Positions 34,910 to 43,395 of a stretch of DNA of 64,000 nucleotides are shown piece by piece. Under the pieces are notes generated by a model that made no database searches, was not told where the DNA came from, and was given only the letters and a program-made list of their open reading frames with translations. The position numbers and the translations under genes were made by a program. How positions within the stretch are numbered: the stretch's first letter is position 1; each line of letters begins with the position of its first letter. Origin of the DNA: Candidatus Kouleothrix ribensis (GTDB lineage Bacteria > Chloroflexota > Chloroflexia > Chloroflexales > Roseiflexaceae); contig JADKGW010000002.1 of assembly GCA_016722075.1 (NCBI GenBank), positions 558,001 to 622,000 of the forward strand. Reading direction: 5' to 3'.

Positions 34910-35812
34910 CTATAAGCTCGTCTGCTCCATCACTTTTCCCCCGCTCTGCTTTGCCAGGTGAACATAGACCTGGGTGGTGTTCAAATTGGCGTGCCCAAGC
35001 CACTCCTGAAGCTGGTAGGTGCTCACGCCCTTCTCTGCTTTCTGTGTGGCGAAGGTGTGGCGCAGACTATGTGGACTGATGCGTTTGGTTATACCAGACG
35101 CTTGGACATACTTGGCGACGATTTTTCGTACTCCACGCTCCCCGATCGGCTCACCGTAGTAGTTCAAAAACACAGCATCATTGAGGCTATCCGGGCGCTG
35201 TGCGAGGTAGTTCTTGAGTGCCTGGGCGACCTTCTTCTCAAGTGCAATGGTACGAGCGCGCATACCTTTGCCGAGGCGCACATGTAACAAAGGGTATGGT
35301 TTGGCGCTCATTTCTAAATCTGAAAATCGGAGCGCACATAGCTCCGATACCCGTAGACCTGTTTGCAAGAATACCTGCAAGATAGCATAGTCCCGAGGAC
35401 TACCGGCGGCGGCCACCAGCATACTGTGGTATTCGTATGGCGCGAGGTGTTTTCTGATGTTTTGCTCACGTTTTGGAGTTGCTACACCAGCGGTCGGCGA
35501 CTTGACGATGACTTCATGGTCAACCAAGTAGCGGTAGTACTCGCGAATGGCGGCCAGTTTGCGCGCTCGTGAGACACCGGAGAGACCACGGCGAGCACAT
35601 GCCGTCAGGAATTCGGTGACATCGGTTTTCGTAATCTTCTCAGGAGAGCTCGCATAGCTGTTATTGTCTTTGAGCCAGAGGTAGAACTGTAAGAGGTCAG
35701 TCTCATAGGCATGGCGTGTTGCTTCACTGCGGTTTTTCCCTTCGAGACAGCGCAAGAACGCATCAATGCTTTGAACAATCGGTTCCTTACTTCCAAATTG
35801 TGCTGTATCCAT
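34910..35812 (-). CDS. Tyrosine recombinase of the XerC/D type
   Basis: 300 residues from the ATG at 35812, which has AGGAGG upstream. A SAM-like N-terminal core-binding domain (residues 10-105) is followed by the catalytic domain with R154 (GLRVSEL), K182, H248 and R251 (HSLRHTF), H274 (LGHANLNTTQVYVH) and Y283. All six active-site positions are present. It lies about 100 bp upstream of the short Argonaute operon on the same strand. It may resolve element dimers or have brought in the pAgo module; the main integrase is probably the serine enzyme at 52330. Confidence 0.92.
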   Translation of the reverse strand: MDTAQFGSKEPIVQSIDAFLRCLEGKNRSEATRHAYETDLLQFYLWLKDNNSYASSPEKITKTDVTEFLTACARRGLSGVSRARKLAAIREYYRYLVDHEVIVKSPTAGVATPKREQNIRKHLAPYEYHSMLVAAAGSPRDYAILQVFLQTGLRVSELCALRFSDLEMSAKPYPLLHVRLGKGMRARTIALEKKVAQALKNYLAQRPDSLNDAVFLNYYGEPIGERGVRKIVAKYVQASGITKRISPHSLRHTFATQKAEKGVSTYQLQEWLGHANLNTTQVYVHLAKQSGGKVMEQTSL

Positions 35813-36131
35813 AAACACCTCCTAACTTTTCTGCAAACGCTGCTGATATGTCCCTATCCTACCCCTTGGTACGTGGCCCCCACAATCCACCAAGGTCTAT
35901 AAATTATGGCTCCGATAACGTGTAGTGTAGCAGATTATTTGGAACCATCACAGAGGGAGGTCGAGCACGGATTGGTCAGAGACGGGACCGAGAAGAGGGA
36001 TTATGGGAACCTGACAAAAGATTTATACAGCGTGTTGACCTCGTACGGCGGGCCCGTGTAGGGAGCTTGAGTACATGCGCAGGTATGGTTGGTACCCAGT
36101 GTACTTCCGCTTATCGAAGATATGGGAGATG
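35813..36131. other. Stretch without a credible gene
   Basis: About 320 bp between the tyrosine recombinase and the nested insertion sequences. It must hold the recombinase promoter. I see no gene, clear repeat or attachment-like palindrome in it. Confidence 0.4.
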
Positions 36132-36190
36132 TAAGAGCCTGATCGGAAATTAGATAGCTTGAGGTATACTCCTGGCTAGAGATAGGCTAG

Positions 36191-37153
36191 GCTCTTTCTG
36201 CCAATCCGGTTTCGGTTGTGGTACACTTCAGGTTTACCATAATGAAACCGGAGCACTGATGGCACGCTACGAACTCTCTGACGAACACTATCTGCTGATT
36301 GAACCCTTTTTGCCGATTAATGATGGAAAGGTCGGCCATCCTTATGACCCGCACCGTCCGATTCTTAACGGCATTTTCTGGCGACTGCATGCCGGCGCCG
36401 CCTGGCCCGACATTCCTGAGCGCTACGGCAACTGGAAGACGATCTATGACCGCTACGTTTCCTGGCGACGCAACGGCATTTGGGATCGCATCCTCAAGGT
36501 GCTCCAAACCAAACTGGATGCACATGGTGCAATCGACTGGGAGCAGTGGTCACTGGATGGCACAATCGTCCGTGCGCATCGTGTCGCTGCTGGCGCCGAA
36601 AAGAGTGGGCCAGACGGTGAGGTCGAACCCGGCAACCACGCGCTTGGCCGCTCGGTGGGCGGCTTTAGCACCAAAATCCATCTGCTCAGCGATGGCAACG
36701 GCATCCCGCTCGATGCCTGTCTCACGCCTGGACAGACCCACGAATCGACCCAGGTCGAAACGATTATGGAGCACGTTGCCATTGAGCGTGCAAGCGGCCG
36801 AGTGCGGCGACGGCCTTGTCGCTTGGCAGCCGACCGAGCTTATGATGCCCAGCGCATCCGCCATTTCTTGCGGTTGCGCGGGATCAAGCCGATCATTCCG
36901 CCTAAACAGCACAAGGGAAAACGCAAGCGTGGGCGCCCAATCGGCTATGACCGTGAACAGTATCGCCGGCGCAGCGGCATCGAACAGTGCGTAGGGTGGC
37001 TGAAAGAGTGTCGCGCGGTCGCGACACGCTACGAGAAATTGGCGCTCAACTATCTCGGGTTGATCAAGTTGGCGTTCATCGAACGGTATCTTCGCCTCCT
37101 GACACGTGCCGTCGTGCCGACATAATATCGGAAAACGGATTGGCAGAAAGAGC
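36191..37153 (+). mobile_element. IS5-family insertion sequence nested in the previous one
   Basis: 963 bp. Inverted ends GCTCTTTCTGCCAATCCG (left, 36191) and the exact inverse at 37136-37153, flanked by CTAG on both sides (36187-36190 and 37154-37157), the IS5 target. It inserted upstream of the host IS transposase without damaging its coding frame. Confidence 0.9.
36259..37125 (+). CDS. IS5-family transposase of the nested element
   Basis: 288 residues, intact. The N-terminus MARYELSDEHYLLIEPFLP and GIFWRLHAGAAWPDIPERYGNW are typical of IS5-type transposases. The DDE core shows WSLDGTIVRAHR, LAADRAYDAQRI and RRRSGIEQCVGWLKECR. GFSTKIHLLSDGNG is also a family signature. Single open frame, GC-rich relative to the surrounding element DNA, so a recent arrival. 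Confidence 0.93.
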   Translation: MARYELSDEHYLLIEPFLPINDGKVGHPYDPHRPILNGIFWRLHAGAAWPDIPERYGNWKTIYDRYVSWRRNGIWDRILKVLQTKLDAHGAIDWEQWSLDGTIVRAHRVAAGAEKSGPDGEVEPGNHALGRSVGGFSTKIHLLSDGNGIPLDACLTPGQTHESTQVETIMEHVAIERASGRVRRRPCRLAADRAYDAQRIRHFLRLRGIKPIIPPKQHKGKRKRGRPIGYDREQYRRRSGIEQCVGWLKECRAVATRYEKLALNYLGLIKLAFIERYLRLLTRAVVPT

Positions 37154-37178
37154 CTAGTATGTATACGAGAGCAGACCG

Positions 37179-37956
37179 ATGAGCTATCCAAGCGATTTGA
37201 CCGACGCCCAATGGGAACTGCTCGCGCCGCTGTTCAAGCGTGCGGAAGGGCCAGGGCGTCCACCAGAACTCAACTTGCGTCGGGTGGTCAATGCGCTGTT
37301 ATACAAGAACCGCACCGGTTGTCAATGGCGCATGTTGCCAACTGACTTCCCAGCCTTTAGTAGCGTGCGCTACTATTTTGACAAATGGCGACACGACGGC
37401 ACGTGGGTTCGCCTCAACGATCACTTGCGTGAAACACTCCGCGAACAACTCGGTCGAGAGAGCGAACCAAGCATCGCGGTGATTGATAGCCAAAGCGTCA
37501 AATCCACAGAAGCAGGCGGCGATTGTGGGTATGACGCCGGGAAAAAAAGTACGCGGTCGCAAACGGCATATTCTGGTTGATACGAATGGCTTGCTGATGC
37601 GTGTGATGGTCCATCCAGCCGACATCACCGAAAGTGAAGGCGCCGAATGGCTGCTTGGCAACTGCGACCGCTGCTTTCCGCGCTTACAGACGGTTCGTGC
37701 CGATCAAGGCTATAAAGGCTGGTTGCTTGATTGGGCCAAACGCTGCACCAATCTGACCATCGAGATCGTGCAAAAGCCGAAGGACCAGCAAGGCTTTGCG
37801 GTCATTCCGAAACGCTGGGTTGTTGAGCGAACCTTTGCCTGGCTTGGACGCAATCGACAGCTCAGTAAAGAGTATGATCGCGACTCTTCATCGAGTGAGT
37901 CGTTTGTCTATCTCGCTTCCATTCACTTGATGCTCAAGCGCCTCAAACCGGAATAG
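37179..37956 (+). CDS. IS5-family transposase in two overlapping frames
   Basis: The first frame (37179-37580) starts MSYPSDLTDAQWELLAPLF and reaches AVIDSQSVKSTEAGG and YDAGKK. The second frame (open from 37483 to 37956) continues as GKKVRGRKRHILVDTNGLL, VRADQGYKGW and PKRWVVERTFAWLGRNRQLS. The switch falls at a run of seven A (37542-37548). Joining them needs a +1 (or -2) shift. Many IS5 relatives are made by programmed frameshifting at such a run, so this may be natural; a one-base expansion of the run is the alternative. Confidence 0.8.
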
Positions 37957-38238
37957 TATTTTCCGATCAGGCTCTAAGCACAGTTATTAACAAATCTGCA
38001 TGTACTTGAGCTACCACCTAGACCAATATATGTGCTATACTCAGCCATAATGGCCGTATCCTAGTTAGGCTTCCTGAGCAAAATATCAACCCCTTGGCCG
38101 CCTTGTTTATGTTATGTTTAGTAATCGTTGAAATTTCTTCTCATTGCTAGTTCTGGTATTTATATGCGATATGCCGAGTCACTCTAACAACCGGGTTCCT
38201 ACTATTCAATGCGGTAGTATTTCGGGAGGGCTCATCAG

Positions 38239-38493
38239 ATGAAGCATCCACGTAACGCAAGCAGAGAAGAGACAAAGCAACTCGTACAATATATGATGGG
38301 TCGAGCAGTTTGCTCTGAAGAGGACGCACGAAATATAGTTGAAAATAATTTGAACGTCGCCGTTTTTGATGATTACTATGACAATTATACGTATAGAGGT
38401 CGAGTTATGGTTGTTGTTGGAGATTCGTTTGTGAGCGAAGTGTTCGTTTGGGATGAAGGTGGCAGACTATATTCTGTGGATTATCAAACGTGA
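38239..38493 (+). CDS. Small hypothetical protein upstream of the DISARM-like operon
   Basis: 84 residues with GGAGGG before the ATG. An N-terminal helix (REETKQLVQYMMGRAVCSEEDARNIVENN) is followed by strands (YRGRVMVVVGDSFVSEVFVWDEGGRLYSVDYQ). No family recognised. A hairpin with a T-rich tail separates it from the GNAT-ABC gene, so it is probably transcribed on its own. Confidence 0.55.
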   Translation: MKHPRNASREETKQLVQYMMGRAVCSEEDARNIVENNLNVAVFDDYYDNYTYRGRVMVVVGDSFVSEVFVWDEGGRLYSVDYQT

Positions 38494-38538
38494 TGAGTTT
38501 TGGTAATCAGAATTGTCATAGCGCGCCTCTAAATACTT

Positions 38539-38566
38539 AGAGTTGAGAATCAACTCTTCCACTTTT
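38539..38566 (+). terminator. Probable intrinsic terminator before the DISARM-like operon
   Basis: AGAGTTGA (38539-38546) and TCAACTCT (38550-38557) pair around GAA and are followed by TCCACTTTTT. It lies 46 bp after the small gene. Confidence 0.6.
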
Positions 38567-38636
38567 TGATCGTTATCCTTTTTATCCACTTCCATGTAGC
38601 TCTATTAAGCCTAGTATATATGAAGAGGGTTCCCGT

Positions 38637-40799
38637 ATGACCGTAATTGCACAACCCTTTGAATACCTGTGTCGATCAGTGACATGGAAGGCAGGACTGA
38701 AATCTATTCGCCTCACACCAGGAGATAGTACTATAACAGTTCCACTATCTGCCTGTGTTACCGAGAAAGATACAGTAGTAATAAATAATGATGGGCTTTT
38801 TGTTAAATGCCGTAATGGGTTATCACAAATATTGCCTTCTTATATGGCACGTGACTCTATAATGATTGGCGGATACGGCCTGGACGTTCTCGTCAAAGAG
38901 ATTACGACTGAAGACGAGTACACCGCTTACGAGGCACTCGCTGATTATCACTATCGTGATGCAGCGGCAGCAGGCCGCTATGCACGACTCATAGTGTGCT
39001 CATATCATCCATTATATCCAGCGGTTATTGGTTATATTGAACTTGCTACAAGCTTTTACATGAATAAAGCACGGTCGAATTTTATGAATTCGCCCTTTAG
39101 TGATGGAGAGGTCACTTGGGAAGCTTGGGATAAAGCTGCCATGCGAACTGCTGTCCACGCCATAGCCCGAATATCTCGATGTGTTGTACATACAGAATTT
39201 CGTGGGCTTGGTATCGGCCAGCTTCTCGTGAAGCATGCTGAAGCATTCGCGCGTCACCACTGGCATTCGGGAGGACTAAAGCCTTTATTCATTGAAATAT
39301 CTGCCGATATGCTAAAGTACGTGCCATTTGCAGAACGCGCAGGAATGACTTATATAGGAAATACCGAGGGAAACCTACATCGTGTATATAAGGATTTGAG
39401 ATATTTACTTCAGAACGCAGAGCGTATTGAGCGAGGCGAAATTATACATAAAGACGATATGGGCATCGTACGAGAGCAAGCTAATCGTATGGAACGTGCC
39501 CTAGATCTTATGAGGGAGGAGGGCCTGACTCAGGAGGAGTTTTTGCAACTACTACAAAACATATCACCGGAGTCCGCACTCAAGCAATATGCACGACTAC
39601 ACGATATTGTCCGCTTACCTAAGCCAACCTATCTTAAAGGATTGACTGCGGAAGCAGCACAATATATTTCCCGTCGCTCACAAGACCTGGGTTTGTCCCC
39701 TATCTCAAATATTCGTGACTGGTCTGTTAATACAATAGATGGCCCAATTTCTTTGCGTGATGTGACAATTTCTTTCTCATCAAAGGTTCGCCGTACACAA
39801 CAAGCCCATGCCATTCAGCAGGCGTTTAATATATCCCCTGACAAAATTACCTCGACACATATCCGTCAACTTTCTTTAGAAATACAACCGGGCGAAATTG
39901 TACTCATTACAGGGCCATCAGGATCGGGAAAAACAACATTGCTCGAACGCTTTACGAACCCAAGCCATTCAATAAAGGCGCTGAATATAAATGGCGTTAT
40001 CGAATTTCCATCCAACTATCGCCCAGGAATATTTGAACCTATAACATCCCGCAAGGCACTCATAGATGCCCTTGATATTGATAATGTTCACGAGGCATTA
40101 CACTTAATGGGCTTGGTGGGACTATCGGATGCCTACATTTATTTGAAGCGATATAATGAGCTGAGCAAAGGACAGCAATTCCGTGCCCAGTTAGCAAACC
40201 TTATTGTTTCTGGCAGTAATACCTGGATAATCGATGAGTTCTGTAGCAACCTAGACCCTATCACTGCGGCTGTGGTGTCCGATAAACTTCAACGGGTTGC
40301 CCGACAATTAGGGGTCACCGTCATAGTCGCTGCCCCTCACGCGAGCAACTTCATTTTTTCACTGCGTCCGGATAAGGTTCTTCAGCTAACCAGTGTATGG
40401 GAACATCGTGTGTTTGCGGGGAGGGCATATACTGAAGCGGTGGATCAAGGAATTGCTCGTCCCCAATATATACCATTCTTTGATATTCCACGTCCGATCA
40501 TCTTTAAGCTGCTGCAAGGACAGATTGTACATGCCGCCGGAGTAGCGGATCGTAACTTAACGGTAGGCACTCACGTTATATTGGTAACAGATGATGTGCT
40601 CTTGGATGCACGGGTTATAGACATGCAGGTGCTCCCTCTCACGAAGCTGAGACGTTCTGACGCATTACGAACAGGTTTTGCGACACGAAAAGCTTTGCTC
40701 TCAGCTCTTCAACTTGCCCCAAACAGACTAGCAATAATACTTCATCTTGAACCATCTCAAACACTTGTTGAGGGTGTAGTATCGCGTCCCGCCACCTGA
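38637..40799 (+). CDS. GNAT acetyltransferase fused to an ABC ATPase, first gene of the DISARM-like operon
   Basis: 720 residues. The N-terminal GNAT-type domain (about 85-265) has ALADYHYRDAAAAGRYARLIV, RISRCVVHTEFRGLGIGQLLVKHAEAFAR (acetyl-CoA loop RGLGIG at 189-194) and AERAGMTYIG. A helical linker follows, then an ABC ATPase: Walker A GPSGSGKTT (426-434), signature LSKGQQ (509-514), Walker B WIIDE (530-534), D-loop SNLD and His 568. There are no membrane segments, so this is not a transporter. The layout matches the known ABC ATPase-acetyltransferase fusions (COG2401 type). It is 22 bp from drmE and occupies the place of the DISARM methyltransferase. Base modification of self DNA is one possible role. 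Confidence 0.8.
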   Translation: MTVIAQPFEYLCRSVTWKAGLKSIRLTPGDSTITVPLSACVTEKDTVVINNDGLFVKCRNGLSQILPSYMARDSIMIGGYGLDVLVKEITTEDEYTAYEALADYHYRDAAAAGRYARLIVCSYHPLYPAVIGYIELATSFYMNKARSNFMNSPFSDGEVTWEAWDKAAMRTAVHAIARISRCVVHTEFRGLGIGQLLVKHAEAFARHHWHSGGLKPLFIEISADMLKYVPFAERAGMTYIGNTEGNLHRVYKDLRYLLQNAERIERGEIIHKDDMGIVREQANRMERALDLMREEGLTQEEFLQLLQNISPESALKQYARLHDIVRLPKPTYLKGLTAEAAQYISRRSQDLGLSPISNIRDWSVNTIDGPISLRDVTISFSSKVRRTQQAHAIQQAFNISPDKITSTHIRQLSLEIQPGEIVLITGPSGSGKTTLLERFTNPSHSIKALNINGVIEFPSNYRPGIFEPITSRKALIDALDIDNVHEALHLMGLVGLSDAYIYLKRYNELSKGQQFRAQLANLIVSGSNTWIIDEFCSNLDPITAAVVSDKLQRVARQLGVTVIVAAPHASNFIFSLRPDKVLQLTSVWEHRVFAGRAYTEAVDQGIARPQYIPFFDIPRPIIFKLLQGQIVHAAGVADRNLTVGTHVILVTDDVLLDARVIDMQVLPLTKLRRSDALRTGFATRKALLSALQLAPNRLAIILHLEPSQTLVEGVVSRPAT

Positions 40800-40821
40800 T
40801 ATACACACAAGCGAGTATGGT

Positions 40822-43395
40822 ATGCCAATCTCACTCAGCGACACAGCGTGGATGATGCCATATTTAGACGTATTGCCACGTACTAATGACCTGATCTTTA
40901 CTGAAGTATGGCACCACAATCGTTTCGTTTTTGGGGAAGAAGCGCCTTGTGCAGATGAAATTGATTTGTGGAGTGCGCGTCTGGTCTGTGCCGCCATGGA
41001 CATGAGCCAGAGGTTACTTGTCGTTCTTCCAGATCGTGCGCCGCACAGGCCTTCTTTGTTGTTTGCGAGCTGTTTGGTGATGGATGCGCTTGATACTATC
41101 TTGTATCCTGACATTGAACCTAACAAGGTTGTGTATTTTGGTACAAGTATCGGTATACGAGAACAGCTGTCTGCTGTGAAGGTTCAAGACTTGGTTCTCG
41201 ACCAAGTCTTCCCCGCCTATCGAACGACACGAAACTCTGCCGTCGCCAAATCGCTGAAACCCAAAGCCAAAGGTCGAGGTACACGTAGTATCACGTCTAT
41301 AGCCAGCACCTTACCCCAGGTCATATGTGCGTACTCTCCTGCTGATCCTCGTAAAGTTATTGATCAATTTGAGCCGACTTGGCTGGCAGTTGACTGTAGT
41401 GATGCGAGCTCGATTCGCTGGCTACCATCGCTATTAAAATATGCTGAGCACCTGGAACTGCCAGTAGTAGCGTGGTGCCAAAGCCCTCTCTCAGCAACGG
41501 TGCGTGACTTCTCGCAAGCTGGCGGCATAGTATTTCATTGGCCGAGAGCAGAACTACCACCGCACAGCGCAACAATCGCAAGCGAGATGAGCAATAAAGC
41601 GCATACAGATATCACGCCAATCATTGTGGATACTCAAAACTCTCGTTTTGCGGAAAATTTGCAAACAGCATATCAAGCACTTGTAGAGGTCACAAAATCT
41701 ACCGCAGCTACTGATCGTTTACTTCGTGACTGCCTCAATATTGGGTGGCGATATTTACAATCTATTGAACTCCTTCCAATCCCACTAGCTTTATACGAAG
41801 TTGAAGTTCTTCGATTCTGGAATGTTACACCGTTGTCTAAACTGCAACAAACATTTCTCCGGTTTATTGAAGCAGCACAGGATGTTTATACGAAGGCTGC
41901 CCCTTTGTTGTATGAGGCCTATCATGCCCTGGCCGATGCCCACGCTGCATTCGCTAGTAATGAACCCCCGCTGTGGACGATGCTATCCAAAGAGTGTTTG
42001 AAAAGCGAAACAAACACTGAACCGCGTATATATATATTCTCGTCGGAATACAGAAAGCAGCTTTTTATCTTCGCATTGCTATCACGATACAATCTTACAG
42101 AGAATGATCTTCGCTTGAAAGGAATATGGCTTGCGACACTCAAGGATTTTTATCGTGGATATCTTGAGTGTGATAAGGGCAATTTTGTTGCACATAACGG
42201 AACCCCAACCTTACCTTTAGAGACGCCCTATTTACCAATTATTCTTGGACTACCAAGTTCCAGACAGGCAGCGTATATTGAGCCATTCCTTAGCCGAGCG
42301 AATGGAGAAATTGTCATTTATCCCTACCAACATTCTACTTTAATACGTAGGATTCAAGAGTGGAATGCTGCACTTGCGCCAAAACCTGCTGACCAATCTA
42401 AGTGCCTAGATAAACTAGCAATCAAAGCAGTACACCTAAATGCAATTCCATCAGGAGAACCACGAGTAAGCTTAGTCGATAGTGAAGCAGTTGTTGTAAC
42501 ACCAAAAGGCACCTCAAAAAGTAATACTCCCCTTCCCTGGACATCCCTTGATCCTGTCCAAGAGCTAACATTTCTCTTTGAACACGATGAGGAACAAGGC
42601 CCAGAACAAGGTGAAACCCAAGATCATTCCCTCGGTAGTGAGCCTAGTAGTCAGTTTGCCGATGCGTGGATAGACTCCGCGATCGAGTTACAGCTTGAAG
42701 GTAATTGGCATGCGACGTTTGCGACTGATGATACAGTGCAGGTCGTTGTGGGAACTGGAGATGCGCATACAGAAGAGCGCTATGTCCGATCTCTTCGAGC
42801 ACATGACAGAATTCTATTTATCGTCGGCCAGCGTCGGCAAAACCTGTATGATCTGATTATTACCCGCGTTCATGCCCATCCGGCTATCGAGCTGCATCTG
42901 GCTATGATCCGCCGATGGCATGAGGAGTTATCAGCGGCGTTTGGCGCTTGGAAGAAAGAACACAATGCTAGCCTTGACGATCTTCTCGCGGCACTTCGCA
43001 AAAAAGGTAGTCACTTAACCTCCACCCAAACCCTGCGGTTGTGGCTTATGGGCGAAGTCCTCTGTCCCGAGGATACAGGCGACCTACTGCGAGTGGCTGA
43101 GATTTTACATATGCCGTTTGTAAAGGATAATCATCGCCATATCGATAAGGCGGCTCAACGGTTACGCAATATTCATCGGGCATTAGCCCGTAGACTAAAC
43201 CGCTGGCTACAGCAAGAAGCTGCGGGTGCGTTACGTGAAGGCAAACCGGATACATCGATCCTGGACAAAGAGCTTGGACTAACCTTTAGTGACTTTCGAG
43301 ATTCACTGCTCATTCTTCGGGTAGAGTCAATTCTACACAGAGAAGGATTGTATTTGCGAAGCAGCCTCGGGCAGCTAGAGCGAGAGGACGCGTAA
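40822..43395 (+). CDS. drmE: DrmE-like DISARM component
   Basis: 857 residues. It opens with SLSDTAWMMPYLDVLPRTNDLIFTE and contains WSARLVCAAMDMSQRLLVVLPDRA, PTWLAVDCSDASSIRWLPSLL and, at the C-terminus, ERYVRSLRAHDRILFIVG and STQTLRLWLMGEVLCPED...LRVAEIL. This order of a nucleotide-binding-like first half and a helical C-terminus is what I expect of DrmE of class 2 DISARM. No intact P-loop is visible. The stop codon abuts the drmA start. The identity rests partly on the neighbouring drmA, drmB and drmC. Confidence 0.72.
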   Translation: MPISLSDTAWMMPYLDVLPRTNDLIFTEVWHHNRFVFGEEAPCADEIDLWSARLVCAAMDMSQRLLVVLPDRAPHRPSLLFASCLVMDALDTILYPDIEPNKVVYFGTSIGIREQLSAVKVQDLVLDQVFPAYRTTRNSAVAKSLKPKAKGRGTRSITSIASTLPQVICAYSPADPRKVIDQFEPTWLAVDCSDASSIRWLPSLLKYAEHLELPVVAWCQSPLSATVRDFSQAGGIVFHWPRAELPPHSATIASEMSNKAHTDITPIIVDTQNSRFAENLQTAYQALVEVTKSTAATDRLLRDCLNIGWRYLQSIELLPIPLALYEVEVLRFWNVTPLSKLQQTFLRFIEAAQDVYTKAAPLLYEAYHALADAHAAFASNEPPLWTMLSKECLKSETNTEPRIYIFSSEYRKQLFIFALLSRYNLTENDLRLKGIWLATLKDFYRGYLECDKGNFVAHNGTPTLPLETPYLPIILGLPSSRQAAYIEPFLSRANGEIVIYPYQHSTLIRRIQEWNAALAPKPADQSKCLDKLAIKAVHLNAIPSGEPRVSLVDSEAVVVTPKGTSKSNTPLPWTSLDPVQELTFLFEHDEEQGPEQGETQDHSLGSEPSSQFADAWIDSAIELQLEGNWHATFATDDTVQVVVGTGDAHTEERYVRSLRAHDRILFIVGQRRQNLYDLIITRVHAHPAIELHLAMIRRWHEELSAAFGAWKKEHNASLDDLLAALRKKGSHLTSTQTLRLWLMGEVLCPEDTGDLLRVAEILHMPFVKDNHRHIDKAAQRLRNIHRALARRLNRWLQQEAAGALREGKPDTSILDKELGLTFSDFRDSLLILRVESILHREGLYLRSSLGQLEREDA

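Larger units (their letters stand above)
36135..37974 (+). mobile_element. IS5-family element with programmed-frameshift-type transposase, interrupted by another IS
   Basis: The terminal repeats GAGCCTGATCGGAAA (left, from 36135) and its inverse (right, ending at 37974) are exact, flanked by TAA on both sides (36132-36134 and 37975-37977). The transposase lies at 37179-37956. The stretch between the left end and the transposase holds the complete second IS (36191-37153). Without that insert the element would be about 873 bp. Confidence 0.85.

Noticed and set aside
34910..35812. Tyrosine recombinase as the integrase of the whole element
   Set aside because: It lies mid-element, far from both ends, whereas the serine integrase abuts the right core and the reconstructed attP has serine-integrase symmetry.
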